A DNA stretch of 64,000 bases from positions 68,590,312-68,654,311 of the forward strand of contig CM067370.1 of assembly GCA_034401795.1 (NCBI GenBank), written 5' to 3'. The number at the start of each line of letters is the position of its first letter. The first letter of the stretch is position 1. Position numbers and translations under genes: made by a program. Under the pieces are notes generated by a model, which searched no databases, had not been told where the DNA came from, and saw only the letters and a list, made by a program, of their open reading frames with translations. The stretch is from Chaetoderma sp. LZ-2023a. Lineage: Eukaryota; Mollusca; Caudofoveata; Chaetodermatida; Chaetodermatidae. Positions 12,489 to 21,695 of the stretch are shown in pieces.

Positions 12489-13469
12489 CACTTGGGCGGC
12501 GGTAGCCTCGTCTATATCTGGGAGACTAAATGGCAGTACTTCCTGCACCAGCTCTTTCGCCTGCAGAGCGGGGAATCCTGCACCTCCGGCAGATACAAAG
12601 GATGTGATGGAGGCATCAAGCATGAAATCCCAGCAGCAGCTGAGAAGATAGCGTAGAGGGCATGTGTCAGCACCCACAGTGTCTAGTACATCCAGTATCT
12701 GTATGATATATGCACGGGAAACCATGCCTATCCTATGGTCTTAAACGGCAAATTAAAGAAGCCTGTCCCCTTCACCTCTGGTAGCCAGAGGCTGGCGGTA
12801 GCACCTGCACCTGTTTGGCCATCGACAGTGATACTGCTCAGGCTGAGGATGCCTATCTTGAGATTCTCTCCATCCTGGATGAATGAGCTCCGTGGTTTCA
12901 GGAGATCCGTAACCAAGTCCTGTGCATAGGACTCAGCCATAACCTTGATGGCTCCAGCCACATCAACTCCGAGCATACCTCGCATCATCGCCCTCTCCTT
13001 GATGCCCATCCCCTTGTATACAGTCTTGGCCTTGTTAATGGCCGATTGTCTTACTGTATCAGTGTTCCTGATGAGATCTCAGGCTGGGATGGTACCTCGG
13101 ATCTCCTGCGGGCCTCCCTTCATCGAAGTCTAGGAAGGAGATAGGGGCAACAGTGTCCTCTGAACCGAGGCGTGCCTCGCCCAAGTGAGCCGGATTGCCT
13201 AGTTGTCTAGGTCTGTCATAGTCATATACAGACGGCTTAAACCTACTAGTCATACCCCCAGTGAAAGAGTTGGGCATAGAAGGACCACCAGTCGGCCAAG
13301 GGAATAGGTAGCAGTGCTCAGGGTACTGGCCCTCTCTGCAGGGGCACGCCTTGCGGGTGGTCCACCATTCCCGGGCATTGGCGATCCTCAGTCCGCGTGC
13401 TCGACTATGGGCTACACACCGCCCTGCGGCATGCCATGCCTCATATGCTGCAGGGGTCTCATGATCCAT
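12447..13469 (-). pseudogene. Virus-like element gene A (minus), broken, unknown function
   Basis: Three consecutive minus-strand pieces. 13469-13059 opens MDHETPAAYEAWHAAGRCV and contains CPCREGQYPEHCYLFPW and a Gly/Pro-rich stretch. 13009-12728 carries a beta-rich segment (GILSLSSITVDGQTGAGATA). 12725-12447 is helical (PALQAKELVQEVLPFSLPD). Frames change between them, so this is either one gene of about 340 codons with two frameshifts or two to three genes. The beta-rich middle piece would suit a capsid-type protein, but I recognise no family. It converges on the polymerase gene, whose stop is only about 40 bases inside it. Confidence 0.4.
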
Positions 13470-13488
13470 CTCTCACTATTCAGAGGGG

Positions 13489-13881
13489 TTAAATATAGGC
13501 GACAATGATCTCAGACATTGCACTCGTTGCTAGCCCTAGAACCACGGCCTCCATTAGTGTAACACGTTCACCCATGATCTTGGCGGCAACAGTGTAGGAG
13601 GCACCACTGAGGGCGATCTTTGGGATGGGGTGAGTTATTCCGAGACAGTGCCCAGCCACCCCACTCACCACTGTAACGAGGACAGCCACAGTGGTGGCAG
13701 GATGAACCTCATTTACCCCTGTCATCTTCACCACGGGCACATTCGCCGCCACGTTTCTGGCGACATGGACTGCCAGAGGTTTTGCTTTGGTCAGTAGCTT
13801 CTGTGTCTTGGTTCGCAGCAGGTTCTCCACCTTCTGAAGACTCGCCTGGCTCTCGGGCAGTTGCTTCACGATCTGTACCAT
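13489..13881 (-). CDS. Virus-like element gene B, hydrophobic protein
   Basis: An intact 130-codon frame starting MVQIVKQLPESQASLQKVE. Residues 1-45 form a charged, probably coiled-coil helix. Residues about 64-125 hold two or three hydrophobic segments (TVAVLVTVVSGVAG; IALSGASYTVAAKI; VVLGLATSAMSEIIVAYI). It is probably a membrane-associated or virion-lytic small protein. It lies immediately upstream of gene A on the same strand, 20 bases away, and is divergent to gene C across a 146-base gap that probably holds the promoters for both. No homolog is recognised by eye. Confidence 0.5.
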   Translation of the reverse strand: MVQIVKQLPESQASLQKVENLLRTKTQKLLTKAKPLAVHVARNVAANVPVVKMTGVNEVHPATTVAVLVTVVSGVAGHCLGITHPIPKIALSGASYTVAAKIMGERVTLMEAVVLGLATSAMSEIIVAYI

Positions 13882-14027
13882 TGACGTTATTGTTTAAGCA
13901 CTGAGTATACAATGCAGTTAAATGTCTGCGTCCCCTGTCGAGAGCGCTAATAAGATCTTCCCAGTCTGTATCTGCCAGGTGGCCGGGTTGGTACTCATAT
14001 TCATCTCTCTATTGAGACATCTTAAAC

Positions 14028-14525
14028 ATGTCCGGGCTCACACTATGCGAGAAGTACTATGATGTCTTCCGGAGGGAGTTGAAGGACTACAAGAAGAAGA
14101 CACCAGATGAGCTCGCTCAGCTCTCCGGTGCTGAGCTGACAGAGGTGTTGACAGCTGTGAAGCCCTATCTAGGATTTGGCAAGGGACAGATCTCCTTCCA
14201 TGAATACTTTATCATGGGTGGGAGTATCGTCGACCAGTTCCTGAGAGCTAAAGGTTTCTACAAGGATTGGGAGTATCTGTCAGATGTGTTCCAGCAGTTG
14301 CAGACCGCCATGGCCTCACCGGACTCAGAGCTGAACAAGGCTCTGCGATACTACAAGCTGGAAAAAGGATGCGCTGCTGAACCCTCCAGCCCTTGGATGT
14401 GCATGTTGGCAGCGGGTATAGGGGCTCTAGGGTATGCCAAGCTGGTTCAGTGTCTCACCGTGGTCCCCACTGCTACTGTAGAGAGTCAGGATAGTCTTAT
14501 AGCTGATTTGCTAGCGGCGGAGTAG
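14028..14525 (+). CDS. Virus-like element gene C, unknown 165-aa protein
   Basis: An intact plus-strand frame, MSGLTLCEKYYDVFRREL to LIADLLAAE. It is mostly helical and charged (residues 1-125), with a KKKTPDELAQLSGAELTEVL helix pair that is slightly SAP-like. A single likely transmembrane segment lies near residues 122-145 (WMCMLAAGIGALGYAKLV). Its 3' end overlaps the 3' end of the minus-strand gene D by 15 bases (14511-14525). Intactness in a decayed element suggests recent insertion or chance. Function unknown. Confidence 0.5.
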   Translation: MSGLTLCEKYYDVFRRELKDYKKKTPDELAQLSGAELTEVLTAVKPYLGFGKGQISFHEYFIMGGSIVDQFLRAKGFYKDWEYLSDVFQQLQTAMASPDSELNKALRYYKLEKGCAAEPSSPWMCMLAAGIGALGYAKLVQCLTVVPTATVESQDSLIADLLAAE

Positions 14526-15811
14526 GCTGATCCCGAGCACCACGATAGCGAGGCCTGACACCACACATAGAGCTACCATGGGAAGCGGTGTCCTGTCGAC
14601 TGGCTGCAGTGTCAGGGCGCCTGGAGCTGCCATGTTAACTGGCTGCAGTGCCAGGGTCGGAACGACTGTATGGCTAATGCTACGCATAGGAGCGTTGATG
14701 ACAGTGTTGAAGCCGAAGTGGACACTGGGGGACCTCCCCTCGATTATCATGTTGTTATAGCCCCTGACTTGGAGGTCCTCGATGTTCACGATCATGTTGC
14801 TCGGAATCAACCATAGGTGTGGCGAAATAGCAAAATCAGGTTTGCGATGGGCCTTCTGCAACTCCTGCTGGAACTTAGCAATAAGACTACTGGGGTCTGC
14901 CACGATGATCATATCCTCAACGAGACTGATGAGCATGGCCTGGACCTCTGCTCCACTAACACCATCTATGAAATGCCGCAGGTGGGTCTATGCCATAAGG
15001 AGGCAGTAGCACAGTGCTTCCAGGGACTGGTTGATTCGAATGATCCCTGGTGGTGTGAGGCCTGAGGTGGTGTGTGGGACAAAGTACTTCCACACATCTG
15101 GATGGTCCTGCCGCAAGCCAGTGATGTGCATAGTTTGCACCAGCACTCCAGGGTCGGGGTCAGGATCGAACGAGAATGTCGCTGTCTTCCGACGGCCTAC
15201 TCGTTGGGGGTGGGGGGGGTTCGATAGGGGAATCCTGAGTAGTCATGTCTCGGGTCACCATACATAACATCTAGACCGCTGTTGTCACCACCATGCCACC
15301 GACAGTCTGGGTGAGCGCTGAACTCTCTCTGTAGTCTGCTGGCAGCTGAGACGCTATGACTGTTGAGCTGTGGGTCGAAGGCGTTTGTATCAGGGAGGCT
15401 TGCACCTAGCTCATGGATGATTCTTCACACCGTGAAGCACACGTGGAATCTGAGACAGCTGGCGATGAGCACAGCTTCAGGAGTATCAGAATGGGAGTGA
15501 AGCAGGATGGAACTTACTCCTCATCCTGCCATGGCATACCACACGGCAAAGTTCAGCTGTTGATTCCAGTATGAGAGGCTTGGAGCAGCCATCCAAGTAT
15601 GAGCTTGCTTCGCATCCTTGATGGTGATGGGGTGGTTGGTCAGCGGTCGTGGGTTGACGGAGAATCTGGTTCGGGACTGTCGATCCACTGTGATGGAGAA
15701 TGGTGTTAGCTCTGGTATATCATCCAGTAGACCTCTCAGGCTAGTCACGGGTATACCCAGGTGGGACGGTTGGCTCCGGATTACTGTCGTGAGGTTCAGT
15801 GGGAAGGCCAT
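14511..15811 (-). pseudogene. Virus-like element gene D, tail-anchored structural-type protein, broken
   Basis: Starts at 15811 (MAFPLNLTTVIRSQPSHLG) and should end at 14511. The first frame stops at 15521; further pieces lie in other frames around 15500-14940. The last frame (14936-14511) opens MLISLVEDMIIV and ends in a C-terminal hydrophobic helix (PMVALCVVSGLAIVVLGISLL) and RR, a tail-anchor pattern. Total length of about 430 codons is among the largest of the cluster. The beta-rich composition (ITVDRQSRTRFSVNPRPL; NMIVNIEDLQVRGYNNMII) suits a capsid or spike-type virion protein, but this is inference. At least three disruptions. Confidence 0.45.
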
Positions 15812-15912
15812 CTATACTGGTGTCCCTAAAGCTACCGTACAGGCAGCACACTATTTGTAGTCATCTCGACTCCAGAGACCAGCGAGGTGACCTTGCCATA
15901 ACATCTCATTTT

Positions 15913-16298
15913 TTAACTCCTCCATATCAACCCGCCAGCTGGAGCCTTTGAGGTATTGCTGTCGCACTTTATGTTTCCCATGTGGTACAGGGCTTGGACC
16001 TTCAATATATGGTGGTACTCTTCATCGGTTACCTGGCCATCCTCGAGGGCTTTGCTGACAGACTCGTCGATAGTCCGTAGCCTACTCTGTGCCAGTGCCA
16101 CATACTTAGCATGCTTCTCCAGTCTCCTTGTGATCTGCCGCTGCCCACCCCCAAGCCTGTGGCCAAGACAGTGGCGGCTAGTGTCACGCCGCTGATGGTA
16201 TCTATCTGCTGGAGTCGCCGGCAGTGGATGGTACCACCCTCGTCAGCCGTCAGGGAGGGGTATATTTCTTGTTGCTTCTGCCACTCTGATCTAGCCAT
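15913..16298 (-). pseudogene. Virus-like element gene E, small helical protein with hydrophobic segment
   Basis: Begins at 16298 (MARSEWQKQQEIYPSL). It has a hydrophobic stretch (ISGVTLAATVLATGLGVG) and then, after a frameshift near 16130, a charged helical end (ALAQSRLRTIDESVSKALED, then GQVTDEEYHHILK). The pattern LA-x-S-(K/R)-L-x-x-I-x-(E/D)-x-x-(S)-KALxDG-(x)-(S/T)DEE is one I associate with small uncharacterised proteins found next to virus-like PolB genes in cnidarians and molluscs. That association is from memory of the pattern and unverified. The start lies only 14 bases beyond the end of gene F on the same strand. Confidence 0.5.
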
Positions 16299-16312
16299 AG
16301 TATACCTGGAGA

Positions 16313-16975
16313 TTAAACTTGCATCACCTGCAGAATCTGCTCATGAGTCCTAGAAGGGTACATTTTGGAGAGCCTGGCGAACCATGCCAGCTTGCTGGTT
16401 TCGATACAGACGTCTCTTAAACAGAGGCCATCCAGCACTATGTCGGGTGCCAGTAGCTTTCTGAGGCATGACAGCTGAAACTTCACCTTATGACCAAGAT
16501 AGTAGGTCTGCCGCTGGATGGCTTTCTTGGTCTTACACTTCTGCGCCATCTCCTCTTCCCACTGTATAACATCTGGCTCATCCTCGTCTGTGAAGACACC
16601 TGGCTCATCGTCGTATGTGAAGACATCTGGCTCATCATCCCACTTACTCTCTGGCTCATTCTCGTCCGCGGACTCCACTGCATCATCCGCAGTCTCCGCT
16701 ACATCTGGCTCATCGTCGTATGTAAAGACATCGTCCCGCTTACTCTCCTCCAGGAGGGCCTGCCAGTATTGGGAACTTTCACTGTTCCTTTGCCTCCTTG
16801 CAAGGCTCGTGTTCTGTTGATACCAGCTCTCCCGCTGTAGTTGCTCTCCTTCTTGTTGCAGTGCGAGCATCTGTTCGTTTAAGGACTTTATCTGTGTAGG
16901 AGTCATGAAGGGGCAACCCTGTAGCAGGCTCTTCATCATCTCAGCAAAGGTAAGATATTCCTGGTGTGATATCAT
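16313..16975 (-). CDS. Virus-like element gene F, acidic-repeat protein
   Basis: An intact 220-codon frame. The N-terminal 90 residues are a Gln/Glu-rich coiled coil (SLNEQMLALQQEGEQLQRES). The centre (about residues 82-140) is a short imperfect acidic repeat of the type DDEPDVFTYDDEPGVFTDED. The C-terminal 80 residues are basic with Cys (KCKTKKAIQRQTYYLGHKVK; CLRKLLAPDIVLDGLCLRDV). Its ATG overlaps the stop of gene G as ATGA (16975-16972), a compact virus-style junction. Possibly a scaffold or core protein; no homolog recognised. Confidence 0.55.
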   Translation of the reverse strand: MISHQEYLTFAEMMKSLLQGCPFMTPTQIKSLNEQMLALQQEGEQLQRESWYQQNTSLARRQRNSESSQYWQALLEESKRDDVFTYDDEPDVAETADDAVESADENEPESKWDDEPDVFTYDDEPGVFTDEDEPDVIQWEEEMAQKCKTKKAIQRQTYYLGHKVKFQLSCLRKLLAPDIVLDGLCLRDVCIETSKLAWFARLSKMYPSRTHEQILQVMQV

Positions 16976-17349
16976 GTTGTCGTCAGGTCAATGAGTAATA
17001 CGAGTGTAAACTCTAAATGGACATCCGATATCCCATTTGTGCTGGCATATATTTTAATGGAGTCAAACAGGTGATTTACTTGTGGTAACAGGCTAGGGCT
17101 GATAGCTTTCCATAGGTTGCTGTTGGCACCTGGGAGATACTCTATCACGTCCTGGCCGACTTCTACCAGTGAGCTGCTGTGTGCACTGCCCGGAGGTTGA
17201 TGTAGCACATCGGCGTGTATGTATGTTGTGCCCCGCTGGGGCACCTCGAAGAGGACCCATTCTACACAGTACTGTACCACCCGTCTCCCCTCTAGAGAGG
17301 GTGAGATTACGTTCTCACCACTGGAGAGCAGCAGTTGGACAATCGGCAT
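16972..17349 (-). CDS. Virus-like element gene G, small beta-rich protein
   Basis: An intact 125-codon frame, MPIVQLLLSSGENVISPS to LVLLIDLTTT. It alternates hydrophobic and polar residues in short strands (VVQYCVEWVLFEVP; IHADVLHQPP; DVHLEFTLVLLIDL), suggesting a single jelly-roll-like or other beta domain of minor-capsid size; this is fold inference only. It is divergent from gene H across about 33 bases, and translationally coupled in layout to gene F by an ATGA overlap. Confidence 0.5.
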   Translation of the reverse strand: MPIVQLLLSSGENVISPSLEGRRVVQYCVEWVLFEVPQRGTTYIHADVLHQPPGSAHSSSLVEVGQDVIEYLPGANSNLWKAISPSLLPQVNHLFDSIKIYASTNGISDVHLEFTLVLLIDLTTT

Positions 17350-17381
17350 TGTTATATGTCTTGTTTAAACCCCTCCTATAG

Positions 17382-18365
17382 CGTGCTATCGAACCCATAT
17401 TTGCTCACTCGATTGGTCTTGCTGAGCTGGCAGATGTGTATGCAGTTGACGCTGCCAAGGTAGAAGAGAGCGATGGGAAGTCATTCGCCCTACCTTACGA
17501 AGCAAACTCAAAGGCATTCTCCCTCCACCCTATTGGTGGTGATAGGGTGGAGCTGCTCACAGACCTCAATGATGTGGCAAAGGAGCGCCCGGGTCACAAC
17601 ATAGATGGCCACAAGATCGTCTTTTGGTACGATTTCCCGAAGAGGAAGTACATCCTCGAGCTGTTGATTGAGCTCTCAGATACAGAGGTGGCAGACATCA
17701 ACACCCTAAATAACGACCTCAGATTTCATCTGGTCAAAGCCTATTCAAGCGGGGCCCCACCAATGGCCCATGATGGCCTGCTATTGACCCTGGCAAAAAA
17801 CCTGCAGTTCATATTTGAAAAGAATGAAGTGTGGTACTGCGCTGGACCTGGGGGTGACTGGCAAACATGGTTGCCCCTATATAGGCCTCCCGCAGTCATT
17901 GACATAGAGGTTACTCCCCTTTCCACTTTTGTGAAAAATGATGGGACAGTTCGAAAGCTCTACAATCGGAGATCATCCTTCCTCACCTACATAGGTGAAG
18001 GTGTCTCCCTGACGAGGGTGGGTCACTGGATTGGGGTTACAGGTGGACAGCTCATGCTGCATTGTGCATTCGATGTACCAGAAGAAGCTGTTAACCTCCA
18101 GGAGGGCACCCTACGGGTAGATGGTGTGTCACATGTCTCCAACGTCAAGGGTGCTGTTAAACTGCCGCAGCGAAATGGACTCACTAGCTCGCAAACGACT
18201 CATATAGTCCTAGAGCTACGTTTCTTAGCTGGCGGCAGAGTGAAGCAGCTAGCCCCTGCCCCTGAGGGGATGAAGATCACTATCGATCCGGATAGAACAG
18301 GGCTCGATCTGGCACATATATTTCTCGAGGGGTTCACTCTGTTCAGTTTAACTCTTCATATATAG
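17382..18365 (+). CDS. Virus-like element gene H, large beta-rich (capsid-type) protein, start lost
   Basis: The frame is open from just after a TAG at 17379-17381 to 18365, at least 310 codons, with no in-frame ATG before codon about 125. A nearby ATG at 17356 is in another frame, so the true start was probably lost by a frameshift. The protein is rich in alternating beta-strand patterns (HKIVFWYDFPKRKYILELLI; AVIDIEVTPLSTFV; GQLMLHCAFDVPEEAV; HIVLELRFLAGGRVKQL). Its length and composition are compatible with a structural or major-capsid protein, yet I cannot match it to the double-jelly-roll capsid family by motif. It lies just upstream of gene I. Confidence 0.5.
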   Translation, partial: RAIEPIFAHSIGLAELADVYAVDAAKVEESDGKSFALPYEANSKAFSLHPIGGDRVELLTDLNDVAKERPGHNIDGHKIVFWYDFPKRKYILELLIELSDTEVADINTLNNDLRFHLVKAYSSGAPPMAHDGLLLTLAKNLQFIFEKNEVWYCAGPGGDWQTWLPLYRPPAVIDIEVTPLSTFVKNDGTVRKLYNRRSSFLTYIGEGVSLTRVGHWIGVTGGQLMLHCAFDVPEEAVNLQEGTLRVDGVSHVSNVKGAVKLPQRNGLTSSQTTHIVLELRFLAGGRVKQLAPAPEGMKITIDPDRTGLDLAHIFLEGFTLFSLTLHI

Positions 18366-18367
18366 CC

Positions 18368-18748
18368 ATGATTCTCATCATACTGCTTGTGCTGGCGTCT
18401 ACAGCAGTGGCACAGGGCGCTGAGACTGCCATGATATTGGATGCCAAGTGGACCCACTTCTGGGATGACCCCCACTACAATCCTTGAGTCGACCCCTTGC
18501 GGAGAAACATTTACGACCACTTTCACCCACGTGAAGAGATCAAGTCTGCCTGCCACTTCTATGGGGTGGAGAGGGTAGTCCGTGGTTGTCTGCTGGAGAC
18601 CCCTGCTCAGCACCAAATTCTCTGCTGTGGTTCACATGCTAATCACTTTAGCCTCCTCCCAGGTGAGCGTTGTCAAGGTAGATGGAAGCCCCTATGGGTT
18701 GTCCCATCATGCCGATGCGACTCTGGCAGAGACTACGTGTTTATCTGA
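18368..18748 (+). pseudogene. Virus-like element gene I, secreted Cys-rich small protein with in-frame stop
   Basis: The ATG at 18368 follows the stop of gene H by two bases. The frame opens with a textbook signal peptide (MILIILLVLASTAVAQG, cleavage likely after AQG). It is then interrupted by TGA at 18485-18487 and continues in the same frame to 18748. The rest has at least six Cys (SACHFYG; RGCLLE; ILCCGSH; ERCQGR; PSCRCDS), indicating a disulfide-bonded secreted domain of about 110 residues. I do not recognise a family. Confidence 0.5.
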
Positions 18749-18758
18749 GCCGACACAG

Positions 18759-18780
18759 AATAGAGAGAGAGAGAGAGAGG
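18759..18780. repeat. (GA)n short microsatellite
   Basis: A short GAGA run just beyond gene I. The surrounding 18750-18870 stretch has no gene. Confidence 0.7.
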
Positions 18781-18873
18781 CCGGCCCTGTGGTTGATGGC
18801 GATCAGTGGTGTATATCACTGTGGAAGCTTGTCTCTAAATGGGCGTTCAGACCCTGGCAGTAGTAGTGTGATA

Positions 18874-19232
18874 TTACCTCCCTGGCAGCCGTTCGGCGAT
18901 CCGTTGTGGCCCCGCAACCTATGCCCCAGGGATTGAGAGGGCGGTGGTATCATTTTCCTAGTAGTGGTGTCGGAATTAAAATGATACAACCTCCCTCAAC
19001 TCGCCACTGTTCGGCGATCTGTGGCCCCACCACCCTCTCAATCCCTGGGACCTCCATCTAGAGGCATACCAACCACCTGTCTCAACAACCCTGGGCCTCC
19101 ATCTAGAGGCATACACCAACCACATGTCTCACCAACCTATGCCCCAGGGATTGAGAGGGTGGTAGGGCCACGGATCGCCGAACGGCGGCCAGTTGAGGGA
19201 GGTGGTATCATTTTAATTCTGACACTAATACT
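18874..19232. repeat. Nested inverted repeats at the right end of the virus-like element
   Basis: Arm B (18960-19048) and arm C (19144-19232) are inverted copies of about 89 bases, containing GTTCGGCGATC, the Leu/Pro-like CTCTCAATCCCTGGG block and GATACMACCTCCCTC. The loop of about 95 bases consists of two direct repeats of about 45 bases (each with CCTCCATCTAGAGGCATAC). To the left, 18874-18956 is a shortened palindromic version of the same module (left half like B, right half like C). Together they look like an element terminus that has been inverted and duplicated, or a hairpin-type end. Confidence 0.75.
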
Positions 19233-19244
19233 CCGCTCTTTGGA

Positions 19245-21695
19245 TGATGCTTCTTCTTGCGGATCCATGATGCTGAAGGCTGACCACTGTCTGTGTCACT
19301 GTTACTGCTGCTAGATGCGGTGAGTGATGCTGTTAGGACCTGTTAGTTGCATAACACCAAGTGGCACTGGGTGTTAAGTGCTTTGGCGGCGGGTCGTGGG
19401 GCTTGTGTAAACGTTGTTTCAGTGGAGGTGCTACAACCAACCACTGCCATTTTACATAGGACAGAAGGTTTGTAAGATACGGAGGGTGTGGGGTCACAAC
19501 CTCTAGCAGAAGGAGATGTTGGTGGTGTCACGGATGTAGTGTGCATGGTTGGAACCAACTTATGTGAAGCCGGGTGTGTGTGGTTGTGTAGTGTCGTGTA
19601 AGTAGTATTTTGAGTTGTAGTGTTAGCTACCTGATGTTGTTGTCTGGAGGCCGTAGTTGAGCCGGGTTGTGAGAGTGGGCACCGAAGTGACTCTATAATC
19701 GGTGCCCGTTCTAGTTTAACGAGGAGTCAAGTTGTGGTGTATGTCGGTCAGCTGTGGGAGTTGTAGATGGAGGCCGATTTGGTCATCATTCCATTCAGTG
19801 GCCCGGCTGACCACATCCATAACATGTGTTTGGCGGCTGTGTGTGTTACCGTACTTGAAGCTGGTCATGTAGTCGACTGTGTGGCGATGGTGGTGCTGAG
19901 CGTGGTGCCTAAATTATTGAGTGCAGAGATCTGTTTGGTTATCTCTTCCAACATATCGAGCATGTTTTATCTATTGTTGTTGTGGCCTCTCTGATGGGGC
20001 TGGCCATACCTCTTCCTCTAAGCACGTGATTGTGACTGGTGGGGTGTTCGGATTGTGAGGTGCGCGGGTCTGTTGGCGATGTGGACGTAGATGCAGATGT
20101 GGTGTCGGCGACGATTAAGTGTGCATCGTTTACCTCATTAATTATATGCAATTGGGGGTGATTGACCTTTTTCCCGCTCCAAGAAATTCTCACTTCTGAC
20201 AGCCATTGCTGTCAATGATTATAAATTATTATGTTCCATCAGAAACAGTTTTTCATTGAGGGTGGGCTCGCCGTTCAATGCGTCAATGAAGGTGTCGAGA
20301 TGAAGATGCATCACTCCCTAGTGATTGGCGCTGGGGTATGCATGTGTAACAAGTTGCCAGATACGACTTGCTAACTCCGGCAAGGTCTCCCCAGCTCGTC
20401 TATGTAAGTTTTTAAGCTGAAGATGACTTGTTTTCCGAGGACGGTGTCTCCGAATCCTTCTTTGCCAGGACTTGTAATGCTTTGCCCGACCGCTTTGCAG
20501 CCAGATACTCTCCCATTTGTTGAACCATCCATTGGTTTGTGCGGCTAATAATCTCGAAATGGCACTTGTAATTGGCCTAGTCACTCTCCCCACTGAATTC
20601 GGGAGGGAGAATGACTCAGCCATGGCCATGATATGGTACTATAGGCGCAAATCCGGGTGGTGGTGCTAGAGAGAATGGTGTGAACGTGGGTGCAGGTCTG
20701 TGTGTTGGTGGTGGTGTTGGTGGTTGTTCCTGCTCTTGGTCTCGCTGATACCGCACCTGTGAAGGTGATTCCCGATGATGTTGTGTTGGTCTATAGACTG
20801 GTGGAGGCATTCCGTGTATGTGATGCGGAAGTTCAATAGGTCACTGTGACGGGCGTTCTTTGTATGGAGGTGGTCCAGGAGATTGACGGGTGTGGTACGT
20901 GCCATGTGATGATGTGTTCCTTCTGGTGTAATATTGAAATGGATGTTCCTCATCCCATGGTTTATATCGTGGTGCAGATGGAAAATTCGGCGATGACGTT
21001 CTGATAGGAGGAGGCGTGTGACACAGTGCATGAGGGGCAGGCCATTGGCCACCTTCTGATGATATGGGTGAACGTAATGGTCGTGAAGAATTGGTGTGCC
21101 CCCGTAGGGTTTTTTGTCATGGTCGACCGTGATCTGGCAAAGGTGTTAGGTGCCTATCGTTGATATCTGACAATGTGATGTATTGAGTACCCACCTGTGA
21201 GGCATGACAGAAGGTCCCCTCACTGATCGGCGAATACTAGTGTTGATTCGGTGCTGGTAGTTCCGCATTGGGGTAATTTCTGGCATAGTCGATTAGCACG
21301 CATGCATTTTTCCCATCATATGATGCTACTTCTATATCTAAGGAGTGCTGATCGTCGAATGAAGGAGACTGAAACACATGTGTGTTGAGGGTAGGCATGG
21401 GTTCACTTCTCATTCGAGTCCCACATCGGGTGCCACTTGTAGCTCGTGGGGGTACGTACTGGTCCATCCTGCTGCTCCACTTCATTGCACCGCATGTACA
21501 GGATGCGCAGGAGGGATGGTTAGCTGCGGTTCTCGTGGTTACGGATCCTGTATCACGACTCTCTGAAGAGTACAAATACTGACTTCTAGAGCCGGTGGAA
21601 CGATAACGTTCCAGTGGGTCTGTGCGCCCATTGCCACCAAGATTGAACCTCACCATCGCATCCCAACTGTTATTGTCACCAGTATGACAGTCCAT
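19245..21695 (-). pseudogene. gag: Ty3/gypsy retrotransposon gag, degenerate
   Basis: The first frame starts at 21695 (MDCHTGDNNSWDAMVRF) and runs to 21237; further minus-strand pieces follow. The best landmark is the capsid C-terminal helix region at about 20440-20320 (LQLKNLHRRAGETLPELA, then IWQLVTHAYP), which matches the gypsy Gag pattern GESLxDLAxxIxxLxxxAYP. A nucleocapsid zinc knuckle survives as CYGCGQPGH (19824-19799), where a TGA follows the His and the last Cys is missing. A Thr/Ser-rich linker leads to SISVRIKM beside the insertion. Same strand as, and upstream of, pol at 4.36-8.32 kb, so both belong to one element now split by 10.9 kb. Confidence 0.75.

Larger units (their letters stand above)
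8293..19232. mobile_element. Virus-like linear-DNA element (PolB type) inside the gypsy element
   Basis: About 10.9 kb, noticeably richer in GC and in coding-like frames than the flanks. It separates gypsy gag (19.3-21.7 kb) from gypsy protease (8.3 kb). On the minus strand the retrotransposon reads SISVRIKM just right of the insertion and VYIPVDAIDTGAS just left of it, which fits an interrupted protease N-terminus. Inside are a type B DNA polymerase on the plus strand and about nine small genes on both strands, tightly packed like a virus genome. It resembles Polinton/Maverick or adintovirus-like elements in having a protein-primed-type PolB. I recognise no integrase, FtsK-like ATPase or adenain-like protease, so assignment to Polintons is not secure. 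Most genes are broken. Confidence 0.7.
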
